DNA of 64,000 nucleotides from Calliopsis andreniformis (Eukaryota > Arthropoda > Insecta > Hymenoptera > Andrenidae): NCBI RefSeq assembly GCF_051401765.1, contig NW_027480429.1, forward strand, positions 14,450,157 to 14,514,156. The letters run 5' to 3'. Shown here in pieces: positions 37,530-50,433 of this stretch (the stretch's first letter is position 1; each line of letters starts with the position of its first letter). A program made the position numbers and the translations under genes. The notes under the pieces were generated by a model. It made no database searches. It was not told where the DNA came from and saw only the letters and a program-made list of their open reading frames with translations.

Positions 37530-39439
37530 TAAGCAGTCAACGCCAGAAGCATAAAATACGATAAAGATGCAACAGTTTTTCCATCGTATAAAACGAATAA
37601 TTGCAACCAGTGTGAAAGTTATGGTCATTTCTACATTCCGAGCAACCTAGGCCTCACTCTAGGGCGTTGTTCCACCAGATCGAATAGTTAGGGCCTAAGA
37701 AGTGAACGCCAGAAGCATAAAATGCAATAAAAATACAACAGTTTTTCCATCGTGTAGCAGGAGTAATATGCAACCAGTGTGATAGTAGTGGTCATTTCTA
37801 CGTTCCGGGTAACCTAGGCTTCACTCCACGGCGTTGTTCCACCAGATCGAATAGTTAGGGCCTAAGAAGTCAACACCAGAAGAATAAAATACAAAATAAA
37901 TACAACAGCCTTTACACCGTATAAAACGAATAACTGCAACCCGTGTGAAAGTGATGGTCATTTCTACGTTCCAGGCAACCTAGGCTTCACTCTAGGGCGT
38001 TGTTCCACCAGATGGTATAGCTAGGGCCTAAGAAGTAAACGCCAGAAGCATAAAATACGATACAAATACAACTGCTTTTCCATCGTATAAAAGAATAATT
38101 GCAACCAGTGTGAAAGTAATGGTCATTTCTACGTTCCGGGCAACCTAGGCTTCACTCTAGGGCGTTGCTCCACCACATCTAATAGCTACGGCCTTAGAAG
38201 TCAACGCCAGAGGCATAAAATACAATATAAATACAACAGCGTTTCCATCGTATAAAACGAATAATTGCAACCAGTGTGAAAGTTATGGTCATTTCTGCAT
38301 TCCGAGCAACCTAGGCTTCACTCTAGGGCGTTGCTCCACCAGATCGAATAGTTAGGTCCTTAGAAGTAAACGCCAGAAGCATAAAATGCGATATAAATAC
38401 AACAGCTTTTACATCGTACAATAGGAATAATTGCAAACAGTGTGAAAGTAATGGTCATTTCTACGTTCCGGCCAACCTGGGCTTCACCCTAGGCCGTTGT
38501 TCCACCAGATCGAATAGTTAGGGCCTAAGAAGTGAACGCCAGAACCATAAAATGCAATAAAAATACAACAGTTTTTCCATCGTATAACAGGATTAATTGC
38601 AACCAGTTTGAAAGTGATGGTCATTTCTCCCTTCCGGGCAACCTAGGCTTCACTCTAGGGCGTTGCTCCACCAGATCAAACAGTTAGGGCCTCAGAAGTC
38701 AACGCCCGAAGCATAAAATACAAGATAAATAGAAGAGTTTTTCCATTGTGTAAAACGAATGATTGCTAGCAGTGTAAAAGTTATGGTCATTTCTACGTTC
38801 CGGGCAACCTAGGCTTCACTCTATGGCGTTCTTCCACCACATCGAATAGCAACGGCCTCAGTAGTCAACGCCAGAAGCATAAAATACAATATAAATATAA
38901 CAGTTTTTCCATCGTATAAAACGAATAATAGCAACCAGTGTGAAAGTTATGGTCATTTCTACATTCCGAGCAACCTAGGCCTCACTCTAGGGCGTTGTTC
39001 CACCAGATCGAATAGTTAGGGCCTAAGAAGTGAACGCCAGAAGCATAAAATGCAATAAAAATACAACAGTTTTTCCATCGTGTAGCAGGAGTAATATGCA
39101 ACCAGTGTGATAGTAGTGGTCATTTCTACGTTCCGGGCAACCTAGGCTTCACTCCACGGCGTTGTTCCACCAGATCGAATCGTTAGGGCCTAAGAAGACA
39201 ACACCAGAAGAATAAAATACAAAATAAATACAACAGCCTTTACACCGTATAAAACGAATAATTGCAACCCGTGTGAAAGTGATGGTCATTTCTACGTTCC
39301 AGGCAACCTAGGCTTCACTCTAGGGCGTTGTTCCACCAGATCGTATAGCTAGGGCCTAAGAAGTAAACGCCAGAAGCATAAAATACAATATAAATACAAC
39401 AGCTTTTCCATCGTATAAAACGAATAATTGCTACCAGTG
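37530..39439 (+). repeat. Mosaic monomers shared with 10.8 kb and 58.8 kb
   Basis: The start continues the 10790-11120 match (offset 26,705), including the 167-bp 'gcaggagtaatatg' monomer at 37756, which recurs near 39086. About 37880-38800 matches 58800-59720 (offset 20,916) through rare variants such as 'cgatacaaatac' near 38058 and 'ataaaagaataattg' near 38087. A monomer starting near 38820 with 'ctatggcgttcttcc' carries 'gcaacggcctcagtag', a variant also near 44650, 51630 and 60755. No gene is seen. Confidence 0.75.
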
Positions 39440-40430
39440 TGAAAGTTATGGTCATTTCTACTTTCCGGGCAACCTAGGCTTCACTCTAGGGCGTTGCTCC
39501 ACCAGATCAAACAGTTAGGGCCTCAGAAGGCAACGCCCGAAGCATAAAATACAAGATAAATAGAAGAGTTTTTCCATTGTGTAAAACGAATAATTGCTAC
39601 CAGTGTAAAAGTTATGGTCATTTCTATGTTCCGGGCAACCTAGGCTTCACTCTATGGCGTTCTTCCACCACATCGAATAGCTACGGCCTCAGAAGTCAAC
39701 ACCTGAAGTCTAAAATACAATAAAAATACAACAGTCTTTCCATCCTATGACAGGATTAATTGCTACCAGTGTGAAAGTTATGGTTATTTCTACTTTCCGG
39801 GCAACCTAGGCTTCACCCTAGGGCGTTGTTCCACCTGATGGAATAGTTAGGTCCCAAGAAGTCAACGCCAGAAGCATAAAATACGATATAAATACAACAG
39901 CTTTTCCATCGTATAAAACGAATAATTGCAACCAGTGTGAAAGTTATGGTCATTTCTACTTTCCGGGCAACCTAGGCTTCACTCTAGGGCGTTGCTCCAC
40001 CAGATCAAACAGTTAGGGCCTCAGAAGGCAACGCCCGAAGCATAAAATACAAGATAAATAGAAGAGTTTTTCCATTGTGTAAAACGAATAATTGCTACCA
40101 GTGTAAAAGTTATGGTCATTTCTATGTTCCGGGCAACCTAGGCTTCACTCTATGGCGTTCTTCCACCACATCGAATAGCTACGGCCTCAGAAGTCAACAC
40201 CTGAATTCTAAAATACAATAAAAATACAACAGTCTTTCCATCCTATGACAGGATTAATTGCTACCAGTGTGAAAGTTATGGTCATTTCTACTTTCCGGGC
40301 AACCTAGGCTTCACCCTAGGGCGTTGTTCCACCTGATGGAATAGTTAGGTCCCAGGAAGTCAACGCCAGAAGCATAAAATACGATATAAATACAACAGCT
40401 TTTCCATCGTATAAAACGAATAATTGCAAC
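39440..40430 (+). repeat. 3-mer unit in two tandem copies (498 bp each)
   Basis: Copy 1 is about 39440-39935 and copy 2 about 39938-40430. Both carry 'cagaaggcaacgcc' (about 39533 and 40031) and the private change 'tctatgttcc' (39623 and 40121), which I did not see elsewhere in this context. The same three-monomer order, without the private change, occurs near 14230-14730 and 52550-53050. Copy 2 is also the left end of the 9-mer unit that follows. Confidence 0.83.
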
Positions 40431-43228
40431 CAGTTTGAAAGTGATGGTCATTTCTACGTACCGCGCAACCGAGGCTTCACTATAGGGCGTTGCTCCACCA
40501 GGTCAAACAGTTAGGGCCTTAGAAGCCAACTCCCGAAGCATTAAAGACAAAATAAATAGAACAGTTTTTCCATTGTATAAAACGAATAATTGCTACCAGT
40601 GTATAAGTTATGGCCATTTCTACGTTCCGGGCGACATAGGCTTCACCCTAGGCCGTTGTTCCACCAGATCGAATAGTTAGGGCCTAAGAAGTGAACGCCA
40701 GAAGAATAAAATACAATATAAATATAACAGTGTTTCCATCGTATAAAACGAATAATAGCAACCAGTGTGAAAGTTGTGGTCATTTCGACGTTCCGGGCAA
40801 CCTTGGTTTCACTCTAGGGCGTCGCTCCACCAGATCAAACAGTTAAGGCCTTAGGAGCCAACGCCCGAAGCATTAAATACAAAATAAATAGAACAGTTTT
40901 TCCATTTAATAAAACGAATAATTGCTACCAGCGTAAAAGTTATGGTCATTTCTACGTTTCGGGCAACCTAGGCTTCACCCTAGGCCGTTGCTCCAGCAGA
41001 TCGAATAGTTAGGGCCTTAGAAGTCAACTCCCGAACCATAAAATACAAGATAAATAGAACAGTTTTTCCATCGTATAAAACGAATAATTGCTGCCAGTGT
41101 GAAAGTTATGGTCATTTCTACTTGCCGGGCAACCTAGGCTTCACCCTAGGGCGATGTTCCACCTGATGGAATAGTTAGGACCTAAGAAGTGAACGCCAGA
41201 AGCATAAAATACGATATAAATACAACAGCGTTTCCATCGTATAAAACGAATAATTGCAACCAGTTTGAAAGTGATGATCATTTCTACGTACCGGGCAACC
41301 TAGCCTTCACTCTAGGGCGTTGCTCCACCAGATCAAACAGTTAGGGCCTTAGAAGTCAACGCCCGAAGCATAAAATACAAAATAATAGAACAGTTTTTCC
41401 ATTGTATAAAACGAATAATTGTTACCAGTGTGAAAGTTATGGTCATTTCTACTTTCCGGGCAACCTAGGCTTCACTCTAGGGCGTTGCTCCACCAGATCA
41501 AACAGTTAGGGCCTCAGAAGTCAACGCCCGCAGCATAAAATACAAGATAAATAGAAGAGTTTTTCCATTGTGTAAAACGAATAATTGCTACCAGTGTAAA
41601 AGTTATGGTCATTTCTACGTTCCGGGCAACCTAGGCTTCACTCTATGGCGTTCTTCCACCACATCGAATAGCTACGGCCTCAGAAGTCAACACCTGAAGT
41701 CTAAAATACAATAAAAATACAACAGTCTTTCCATCCTATGACAGGATTAATTGCTACCAGTGTGAAAGTTATGGTCATTTCTACTTTCCGGGCAACCTAG
41801 GCTTCACCCTAGGGCGTTGTTCCACCTGATGGAATAGTTAGGTCCCAAGAAGTCAACGCCAGAAGCATAAAATACGATATAAATACAACAGCTTTTCCAT
41901 CGTATAAAACGAATAATTGCAACCAGTTTGAAAGTGATGGTCATTTCTACGTACCGCGCAACCTAGGCTTCACTATAGGGCGTTGCTCCACCAGGTCAAA
42001 CAGTTAGGGCCTTAGAAGCCAACTCCCGAAGCATTAAAGACAAAATAAATAGAACAGTTTTTCCATTGTATAAAACGAATAATTGCTACCAGTGTATAAT
42101 TTATGGCCATTTCTACGTTCCGGGCGACATAGGCTTCACCCTAGGCCGTTGTTCCACCAGATCGAATAGTTAGGGCCTAAGAAGTGAACGCCAGAAGAAT
42201 AAAATACAATATAAATATAACAGTGTTTCCATCGTATAAAACGAATAATAGCAACCAGTGTGAAAGTTGTGGTCATTTCGACGTTCCGGGCAACCTTGGT
42301 TTCACTCTAGGGCGTCGCTCCACCAGATCAAACAGTTAAGGCCTTAGGAGCCAACGCCCGAAGCATTAAATACAAAATAAATAGAACAGTTTTTCCATTT
42401 TATAAAACGAATAATTGCTAGCAGCGTAAAAGTTATGGTCATTTCTACGTTTCGGGCAACCTAGGCTTCACCCTAGGCCGTTGCTCCACCAGATCGAATA
42501 GTTAGGGCCTTAGAAGTCAACTCCCGAACCATAAAATACAAGATAAATAGAACAGTTTTTCCATCGTATAAAACGAATAATTGCTGCCAGTGTGAAAGTT
42601 ATGGTCATTTCTACTTGCCGGGCAACCTAGGCTTCACCCTAGGGCGTTGTTCCACCTGATGGAATAGTTAGGACCTAAGAAGTCAACGCCAGAAGCATAA
42701 AATACGATATAAATACAACAGCGTTTCCATCGTATAAAACGAATAATTGCAACCAGTTTGAAAGTGATGGTCATTTCTACGTACCGGGCAACCTAGCCTT
42801 CACTCTAGGGCGTTGCTCCACCAGATCAAACAGTTAGGGCCTTAGAAGTCAACGCCCGAAGCATAAAATACAAAATAATAGAACAGTTTTTCCATTGTAT
42901 AAAACGAATAATTGCTACCAGTGTGAAAGTTATGGTCATTTCTACTTTCCGGGCAACCTAGGCTTCACTCTAGGGCGTTGCTCCACCAGATCAAACAGTT
43001 AGGGCCTCAGAAGTCAACGCCCGCAGCATAAAATACAAGATAAATAGAAGAGTTTTTCCATTGTGTAAAACGAATAATTGCTACCAGTGTAAAAGTTATG
43101 GTCATTTCTACGTTCCGGGCAACCTAGGCTTCACTCTATGGCGTTCTTCCACCACATCGAATAGCTACGGCCTCAGAAGTCAACACCTGAAGTCTAAAAT
43201 ACAATAAAAATACAACAGTCTTTCCATC
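39950..43228 (+). repeat. 9-mer HOR unit repeated about 2.2 times (1,493 bp period)
   Basis: The units start near 39950, 41443 and 42936; the third ends after about two monomers at 43228, where 'ctatgaca' of the earlier units becomes 'ctataaca'. Markers: 'ggtcaaacag' at 40501 and 41994, 'cttggtttcac' near 40802 and 42295, and 'cccgcagcat' at 41527 and 43020. Unit 1 differs at that last position ('cccgaagcat') because it starts from the 3-mer duplication. Differences between units are a few substitutions each. Confidence 0.86.
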
Positions 43229-45449
43229 CTATAACAGGAATAATTGCAACCCGTGTGAAGGTGATGGTCATTTCTGCGTTCCAGGCAACCAAGGCTTCAC
43301 TCTAGGGCGCTGTTCCACCAGATCGAATAGTTAGGGCCTAAGAAGTCAACGCCAGTAGCATAAAATACGATATAAATACAACAACTTTTCCATCGTATAA
43401 AACGTATAATTGCAAGCAGTTTGAAGGTGATGGTCATTTGTACGTACCGGGCAACCTAGGCTTCACTCTAGGGCGTTGCTCCACCAGACGAAACAGTTAG
43501 GGCCTTAGAAGTCAACGCCCGAAGCATAAAATACAAAATAAATAGAACAGTTATTCCATTGTATAAAACGCATAATTGCTACCAGTGTAAAAGTTATGGT
43601 CATTTCTACGTTCCGGGCAACCTAGGCTTCACCCAAGGGCGTTGTTCCACCAGATCGAATAGTTAGGGCCTAAGATGTGAACGCCAGAAGAATAAAATAC
43701 AATATAAATATAACAGTTTTTCAATCGTATAAAACGAATAATAGCAACCAGTGTGAAAGTTATGGTCATTTCTACGTTCCGGGCAACCTAGCTTTCACTC
43801 TAGGGCGTTGCTCCACCAGATCGAATAGTTAGGGCCTAAGAAGTGAACGAGAGAAGAATAAAATACAATATAAATATAACAGTTTTTCCATCGTATAAAA
43901 CGAATAATAGCAACCAGTGTTAATGTTATGGTCATTTCTACGTTCCGGGCAAGCTAGGCTTCACTCTAGGGCGTTGCTCCACCAGATCAAACAGTTAGGG
44001 CCTTAGAAGTCAACGCCCGAACCATAAAATACAAAAAAAAATACATCAGTGTTTCCATCATATAACAGGAATAATTGCAACCAGTTTGAAAGTGATGGTC
44101 ATTTCTCCTTTCCGGGCAACCTAGGCCTCACTCTAGGGCGTTGCTCCACTAGATCGAATAGCTAGGGCCTTAGAAGTCAACGCCAGAAGCATAAAATACA
44201 ATATAAATACAACAGCTTTTCCATCGTATAAAACGAATAATTGCAACCAGTGTGTAAGTAATGGTCATTTCTACGTTCCGAGCACCCTAGGCGTCACTCT
44301 AGGGCGTTGCTCCACCACATCTAATAGCTACGGCCTTAGAAGTCAACGCCAGAGGCATAAAATGCAATATAAATACAACAGGTTTTCCATCGTATAAAAC
44401 GAATGATTGCAACCAGTGTGAAAGTAATGGTCATTTCTACATTCCGAGAAACCTAGGCTTCACTCTAGGGCGCTGCTCCACCAGATCGAATAGTTAGGTC
44501 CTTAGATGTCAACGCCAGAAGCATAAAATACGATATAAATACAACAGCTTTTCCATTGTATAAAAGGAATGATTGCAAACGGTGTGAAAGTAATGGTCAT
44601 TTCTACGTTCCGGGCTACCTAGGCTTCACTCTGTGGCGTTCTTCCACCACATCGTATAGCAACGGCCTCAGTAGTCAACGCGAGAAGCATAAAATACAAT
44701 ATAAATATAACAGTTTTTCCATCGTATAAAACGAATAATAGCAACCAGTGTGAAAGTTATGGTCATTTCTAAGTTCCGGGCAACCTAGGCTTCACTCTAG
44801 GGCGTTGCTCCACCAGATCATACAATTAGGGCCTTAGAAGCCAACGCCCGAAGCATAAAACACAAAATAAACAGAACGGTTTTTCCATTGTATAAAACGA
44901 ATAATTGCTACCAGTGTAAAATTTATGGTCATTTCTACGTTCCGGGCAACCTAGGTTTCACTCCAGGGCGTTGCTCCTCGAGATCGAATAGTTACGGCCT
45001 AAGCAGTCAACGCCAGAAGCATAAAATACGATAAAGGTGCAACAGTTTTTCCATCGTATAAAACGAATAATTGCAACCAGTGTGAAAGTTATGGTCATTT
45101 CTACATTCCGAGCAACCTAGGCCTCACTCTAGGGCGTTGTTCCACCAGATCGAATAGTTAGGGCCTAAGAAGTGAACGCCAGAAGCATAAAATGCAATAA
45201 AAATACAACAGCTTTTCCATCGTGTAGCAGGAGTAATATGCAACCAGTGTGATAGTAGTGGTCATTTCTACGTTCCGGGCAACCTAGGCTTCACTCCACG
45301 GCGTTGTTCCACCAGACCGAATAGTTAGGGCCTAAGAAGTCAACACCAGAAGAATAAAATACAAAATAAATACAACAGCCTTTACACCGTATAAAACGAA
45401 TAATTGCAACCCGTGTGAAAGTGATGGTCATTTCTACGTTCCAGGCAAC
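43229..45449 (+). repeat. Mosaic monomers; right part copied at 51608-52420
   Basis: About 44631-45442 aligns with 51608-52419 at offset 6,977, including 'ctgtggcgttcttcc' (44631 and 51608) and 'gcaggagtaatatg' (45227 and 52204). The left part is a run of single-monomer variants without a long partner in the window. It includes an A9 run at about 44033-44041 where other monomers have an A/T mix, and monomers with 'agaccgaatag' and 'gagagaag'. No gene is seen. Confidence 0.74.
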
Positions 45450-47941
45450 CTAGGCTTCACTCTAGGGCGTTGTTCCACCAGATCGTATAGCTAGGACCTA
45501 AGAATTAAACGCCAGAAGCATAAAATACGATATAAATACAACAGCTTTTCCATCTTATAAAACGAATAATTGCAACCAGTGTGAAAGTAATCGTCACTTC
45601 TACGTTCCGGGCAACCTAGGCATCACTCTAGGGCGTTGTTCCTCCAGATCGAATAGTTAGGGCCTAAGAAGTCAACGCCAGTAGCATAAAATACGATATA
45701 AATACAACATCTTTTCCATCGTATAAAACGAATAATTGCAACCAGTTTGAAGGTGATGGTCATTTCTACGTACCGGGCAACCTAGGCTTCACTCTAGGGC
45801 GTTGCTCCACCAGACGAAACAGTTAGGGCGTCAGAAGTCAACGCCCGAAGCATAAAATACAAGATAAATAGAAGAGTTTTTCCATTGTGTAAAACGAATA
45901 ATTGCTACCAGTGTAAAAGTTATGGTCATTTCTACGTTCCGGGCAACCTAGGCTTCACTCTATGGTGTTCTTCCACCACATCGAATAGCTACGGCCTCAG
46001 AAGTCAACAACTGAAGTCTAAAATACAATAAAAATACAACAGTCTTTCCATCCTATAACAGGAATAATTGCAACCAGTGTGAAAGTTATGGTCATTTCTA
46101 CATTCCGAGCAACCTAGGCTTCACTCTAGGGCGTTGCTCCACCAGATCGAATAGTTAGGTCCTTAGAAGTAAACGCCAGAAGCATAAAATGCGATATAAA
46201 TACAACAGCTTTTACATCGTATAAAAGGAATAATTGCAAACAGTGTGAAAGTAATGGTCATTTCTACGTTCCGGCCAACCTGGGCTTCACCCTAGGCCGT
46301 TGTTCCACCAGATCGAATAGTTAGGGCCTAAGAAGTGAACGCCAGAACCATAAAATACAATAAAAATACAACAGTCTTTCCATCCTATAACAGGAATAAT
46401 TGCAACCCGTGTGAAGGTGATGGTCATTTCTGCGTTCCAGGCAACCTAGGCTTCACTCTAGGGCGTTGTTCCACCAGATCGAATAGTTAGGGCCTAAGAA
46501 CTCAACGCCAGTAGCATAAAATACGATATAAATACAACAACTTTTCCATCGTATAAAACGAATAATTGCAACCAGTTTGAAGGTGATGGTCTTTTCTACG
46601 TACCGGGCAACCTAGGCTTCACTCTAGGGCGTTGCTCCACCAGACGAAACAGTTAGGGCCTTAGAAGTCAACGCCCGAAGCATAAAATACAAAATAAATA
46701 GAACAGTTATTCGATTGTATAAAACGAATAATTGCTACCAGTGTAAAAGTTATGGTCATTTCTACGTTCCGGGCAGCCTAGGCTTCACCCAAGGGCGTTT
46801 TTCCACCAGATCGAATAGTTCGGGCCTAAGATGTGGACGCCAGAAGAATAAAATACAATATAAATATAACAGTTTTTCCATCGTATAAAACGAATAATAG
46901 CAACCAGTGTGAAAGTTATGGTCATTTCCACGTTCCGGGCAACCTAGGTTTCACTCCAGGGCGTTGCTCCTCCAGATCGAATAGTTACGGCCTAAGCAGT
47001 CAACGCCAGAAGCATAAAATACGATAAAGATGCAACAGTTTTTCCATCGTATAAAACGAATAATTGCAACCAGTGTGAAAGTTATGGTCATTTCTACATT
47101 CCGAGCAACCTAGGCCTCACTCTAGGGCGTTGTTCCACCAGATCGAATAGTTAGGACCTAAGAAGTTAACGCCAGAAGCATAAAATGCAATAAAAATACA
47201 ACAGTTTTTCCATCGTGTAGCAGGAGTAATATGCAACCAGTGTGATAGTAGTGGTCATTTCTACGTTCCGGGTAACCTAGGCCTCACTCTAGGGCGTTGT
47301 TCCACCAGATCGAATAGTTAGGACCTAAGAAGTTAACGCCAGAAGCATAAAATGCAATAAAAATACAACAGTTTTTCCATCGTGTAGGAGGAGTAATATG
47401 CAACCAGTGTGAAAGTAATGGTCATTTCTACGTTCCGGGCAACCTAGGCTTCACTCTAGGGCGTTGCTCCACCACATCTAATAGCTACGGCCTTAGAAGT
47501 CAACGCCAGAGGCATAAAATACAGTATAAATACAACAGTTTTTCCATCATATAAAACGAATAATTGCAACCAGTGTGAAAGTTATGGTCATTTCTACATT
47601 CCGAGCAACCTAGGCTTCACTCTAGGGCGTTGCTCCACCAGATCGAATAGTTAGGTCCTTAGAAGTAAACGCCAGAATCATAAAATGCGATATAAATACA
47701 ACAGCTTTTACATCGTATAAAAGGAATAATTGCAAACAGTGTGAAAGTAATGGTCATTTCTACGTTCCGGCCAACCTGGGCTTCACCCTAGGCCGTTGTT
47801 CCACCAGATCGAATAGTTAGGGCCTAAGAAGTGAACGCCAGAACCATAAAATGCAATAAAAATACAACAGTTTTTCCATCGTATTACAGGATTAATTGCA
47901 ACCAGTTTGAAAGTGATGGTCATTTCTCCTTTCCGGGCAAC
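45450..47941 (+). repeat. 15-mer HOR unit, copy 1 (2,492 bp)
   Basis: Fifteen monomers repeat directly downstream at offset 2,492 bp: 'gatcgtat' at 45481 and 47973, 'cttttccatcg' of the 'acatctttt' variant at 45711 and 48203, and 'gatgtggacgcc' near 46830 and 49322. Within it a 167-bp monomer ('gttaacgcc' plus the 'ggagtaatatg' variant) is itself doubled at about 47110-47440. Confidence 0.87.
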
Positions 47942-50433
47942 CTAGGCTTCACTCTAGGGCGTTGTTCCACCAGATCGTATAGCTAGGGCCTAAGAATTAA
48001 ACGCCAGAAGCATAAAATACGATATAAATACAACTGCTTTTCCATCGTATAAAACGAATAATTGCAACCAGTGTGAAAGTAATCGTCACTTCTACGTTCC
48101 GGGCAACCTAGGCATCACTCTAGGGCGTTGTTCCACCAGATCGAATAGTTAGGGCCTAAGAAGTCAACGCCAGTAGCATAAAATACGATATAAATACAAC
48201 ATCTTTTCCATCGTATAAAACGAATAATTGCAACCAGTTTGAAGGTGATGGTCATTTCTACGTACCGGGCAACCTAGGCTTCACTCTAGGGCGTTGCTCC
48301 ACCAGACGAAACAGTTAGGGCCTCAGAAGTCAACGCCCGAAGCATAAAATACAAGATAAATAGAAGAGTTTTTCCATTGTGTAAAACGAATGATTGCTAC
48401 CAGTGTAAAAGTTATGGTCATTTCTACGTTCCGGGCAACCTAGGCTTCACTCTATGGCGTTCTTCCACCACATCGAATAGCTACGGCCTCAGAAGTCAAC
48501 ACCTGAAGTCTAAAATACAATAAAAATACAACAGTCTTTCCATCCTATAACAGGAATAATTGCAACCAGTGTGAAAGTTATGGTCATTTCTACATTCCGA
48601 GCAACCTAGGCTTCACTCTAGGGCGTTGCTCCACCAGATCGAATAGTTAGGTCCTTAGAAGTAAACGCCAGAAGCATAAAATGCGATATAAATACAACAG
48701 CTTTTACATCGTATAAAAGGAATAATTGCAAACAGTGTGAAAGTAATGGTCATTTCTACGTTCCGGCCAACCTGGGCTTCACCCTAGGCCATTGTTCCAC
48801 CAGATCGAATAGTTAGGGCCTAAGAAGTGAACGCCAGAACCATAAAGTACAATAAAAATACAACAGTCTTTCCATCCTATAACAGGAATAATTGCAACCC
48901 GTGTGAAGGTGATGGTCATTTCTGCGTTCCAGGCAACCTAGGCTTCACTCTAGGGCGTTGTTCCACCAGATCGAATAGTTAGGGCCTAAGAACTCAACGC
49001 CAGTAGCATAAAATACGATATAAATACAACAACTTTTCCATCGTATAAAACGAATAATTGCAACCAGTTTGAAGGTGATGGTCTTTACTACGTACCGGGC
49101 AACCTAGGCTTCACTCTAGGGCGTTGCTCCACCAGACGAAACAGTTAGGGCCTTAGAAGTCAACGCCCGAAGCATAAAATACAAAATAAATAGAACAGTT
49201 ATTCCATTGTATAAAACGAATAATTGCTACCAGTGTAAAAGTTATGGTCATTTCTACGTTCCGGGCAGCCTAGGCTTCACCCAAGGGCGTTTTTCCACCA
49301 GATCGAATAGTTCGGGCCTAAGATGTGGACGCCAGAAGAATAAAATACAATATAAATATAACAGTTTTTCCATCGTATAAAACGAATAATAGCAACCAGT
49401 GTGAAAGTTATGGTCAATTCCACGTTCCGGGCAACCTAGGTTTCACTCCAGGGCGTTGCTCCTCCAGATCGAATAGTTACGGCCTAAGCAGTCAACGCCA
49501 GAAGCATAAAATACGATAAAGATGCAACAGTTTTTCCATCGTATAAAACGAATAATTGCAACCAGTGTGAAAGTTATGGTCATTTCTACATTCCGAGCAA
49601 CCTAGGCCTCACTCTAGGGCGTTGTTCCACCAGATCGAATAGTTAGGACCTAAGAAGTTAACGCCAGAAGCATAAAATGCAATAAAAATACAACAGTTTT
49701 TCCATCGTGTAGCAGGAGTAATATGCAACCAGTGTGATAGTAGTGGTCATTTCTACGTTCCGGGTAACCTAGGCCTCACTCTAGGGCGTTGTTCCACCAG
49801 ATCGAATAGTTAGGACCTAAGAAGTTAACGCCAGAAGCATAAAATGCAATAAAAATACAACAGTTTTTCCATCGTGTAGCAGGAGTAATATGCAACCAGT
49901 GTGAAAGTAATGGTCATTTCTACGTTCCGGGCAACCTAGGCTTCACTCTAGGGCGTTGCTCCACCACATCTAATAGCTACGGCCTTAGAAGTCAACGCCA
50001 GAGGCATAAAATACAATATAAATACAACAGCGTTTCCATCGTATAAAACGAATAATTGCAACCAGTGTGAAAGTTATGGTCATTTCTACATTCCGAGCAA
50101 CCTAGGCTTCACTCTAGGGCGTTGCTCCACCAGATCGAATAGTTAGGTCCTTAGAAGTAAACGCCAGAAGCATAAAATGCGATATAAATACAACAGCTTT
50201 TACATCGTATAAAAGGAATAATTGCAAACAGTGTGAAAGTAATGGTCATTTCTACGTTCCGGCCAACCTGGGCTTCACCCTAGGCCGTTGTTCCACCAGA
50301 TCGAATAGTTAGGGCCTAAGAAGTGAACGCCAGAACCATAAAATGCAATAAAAATACAACAGTTTTTCCATCGTATAACAGGATTAATTGCAACCAGTTT
50401 GAAAGTGATGGTCATTTCTCCTTTCCGGGCAAC
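47942..50433 (+). repeat. 15-mer HOR unit, copy 2 (2,492 bp)
   Basis: This is the tandem partner of 45450-47941. Single changes distinguish it, for example 'tcaattccacg' near 49414 against 'tcatttccacg', and 'gtagcagg' near 49876 against 'gtaggagg' near 47384. One 31-bp patch near 50013-50043 differs at four positions from 47521-47551 (see findings). Its right end, from about 49895, is part of the segment copied at 59020. Confidence 0.87.

Noticed and set aside
39173..39181. Pol III B-box-like 'gatcgaatc'
   Set aside because: It fits the short consensus GWTCRANNC only because of one private substitution in a single monomer. There is no A box, terminator or tRNA/SINE-like structure around it.
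44033..44041. A9 homopolymer as a possible poly(A) tail of an inserted element
   Set aside because: It lies inside a normal monomer in phase, with no target-site duplication or foreign sequence beside it. It is a few substitutions in the A-rich core or a sequencing error.
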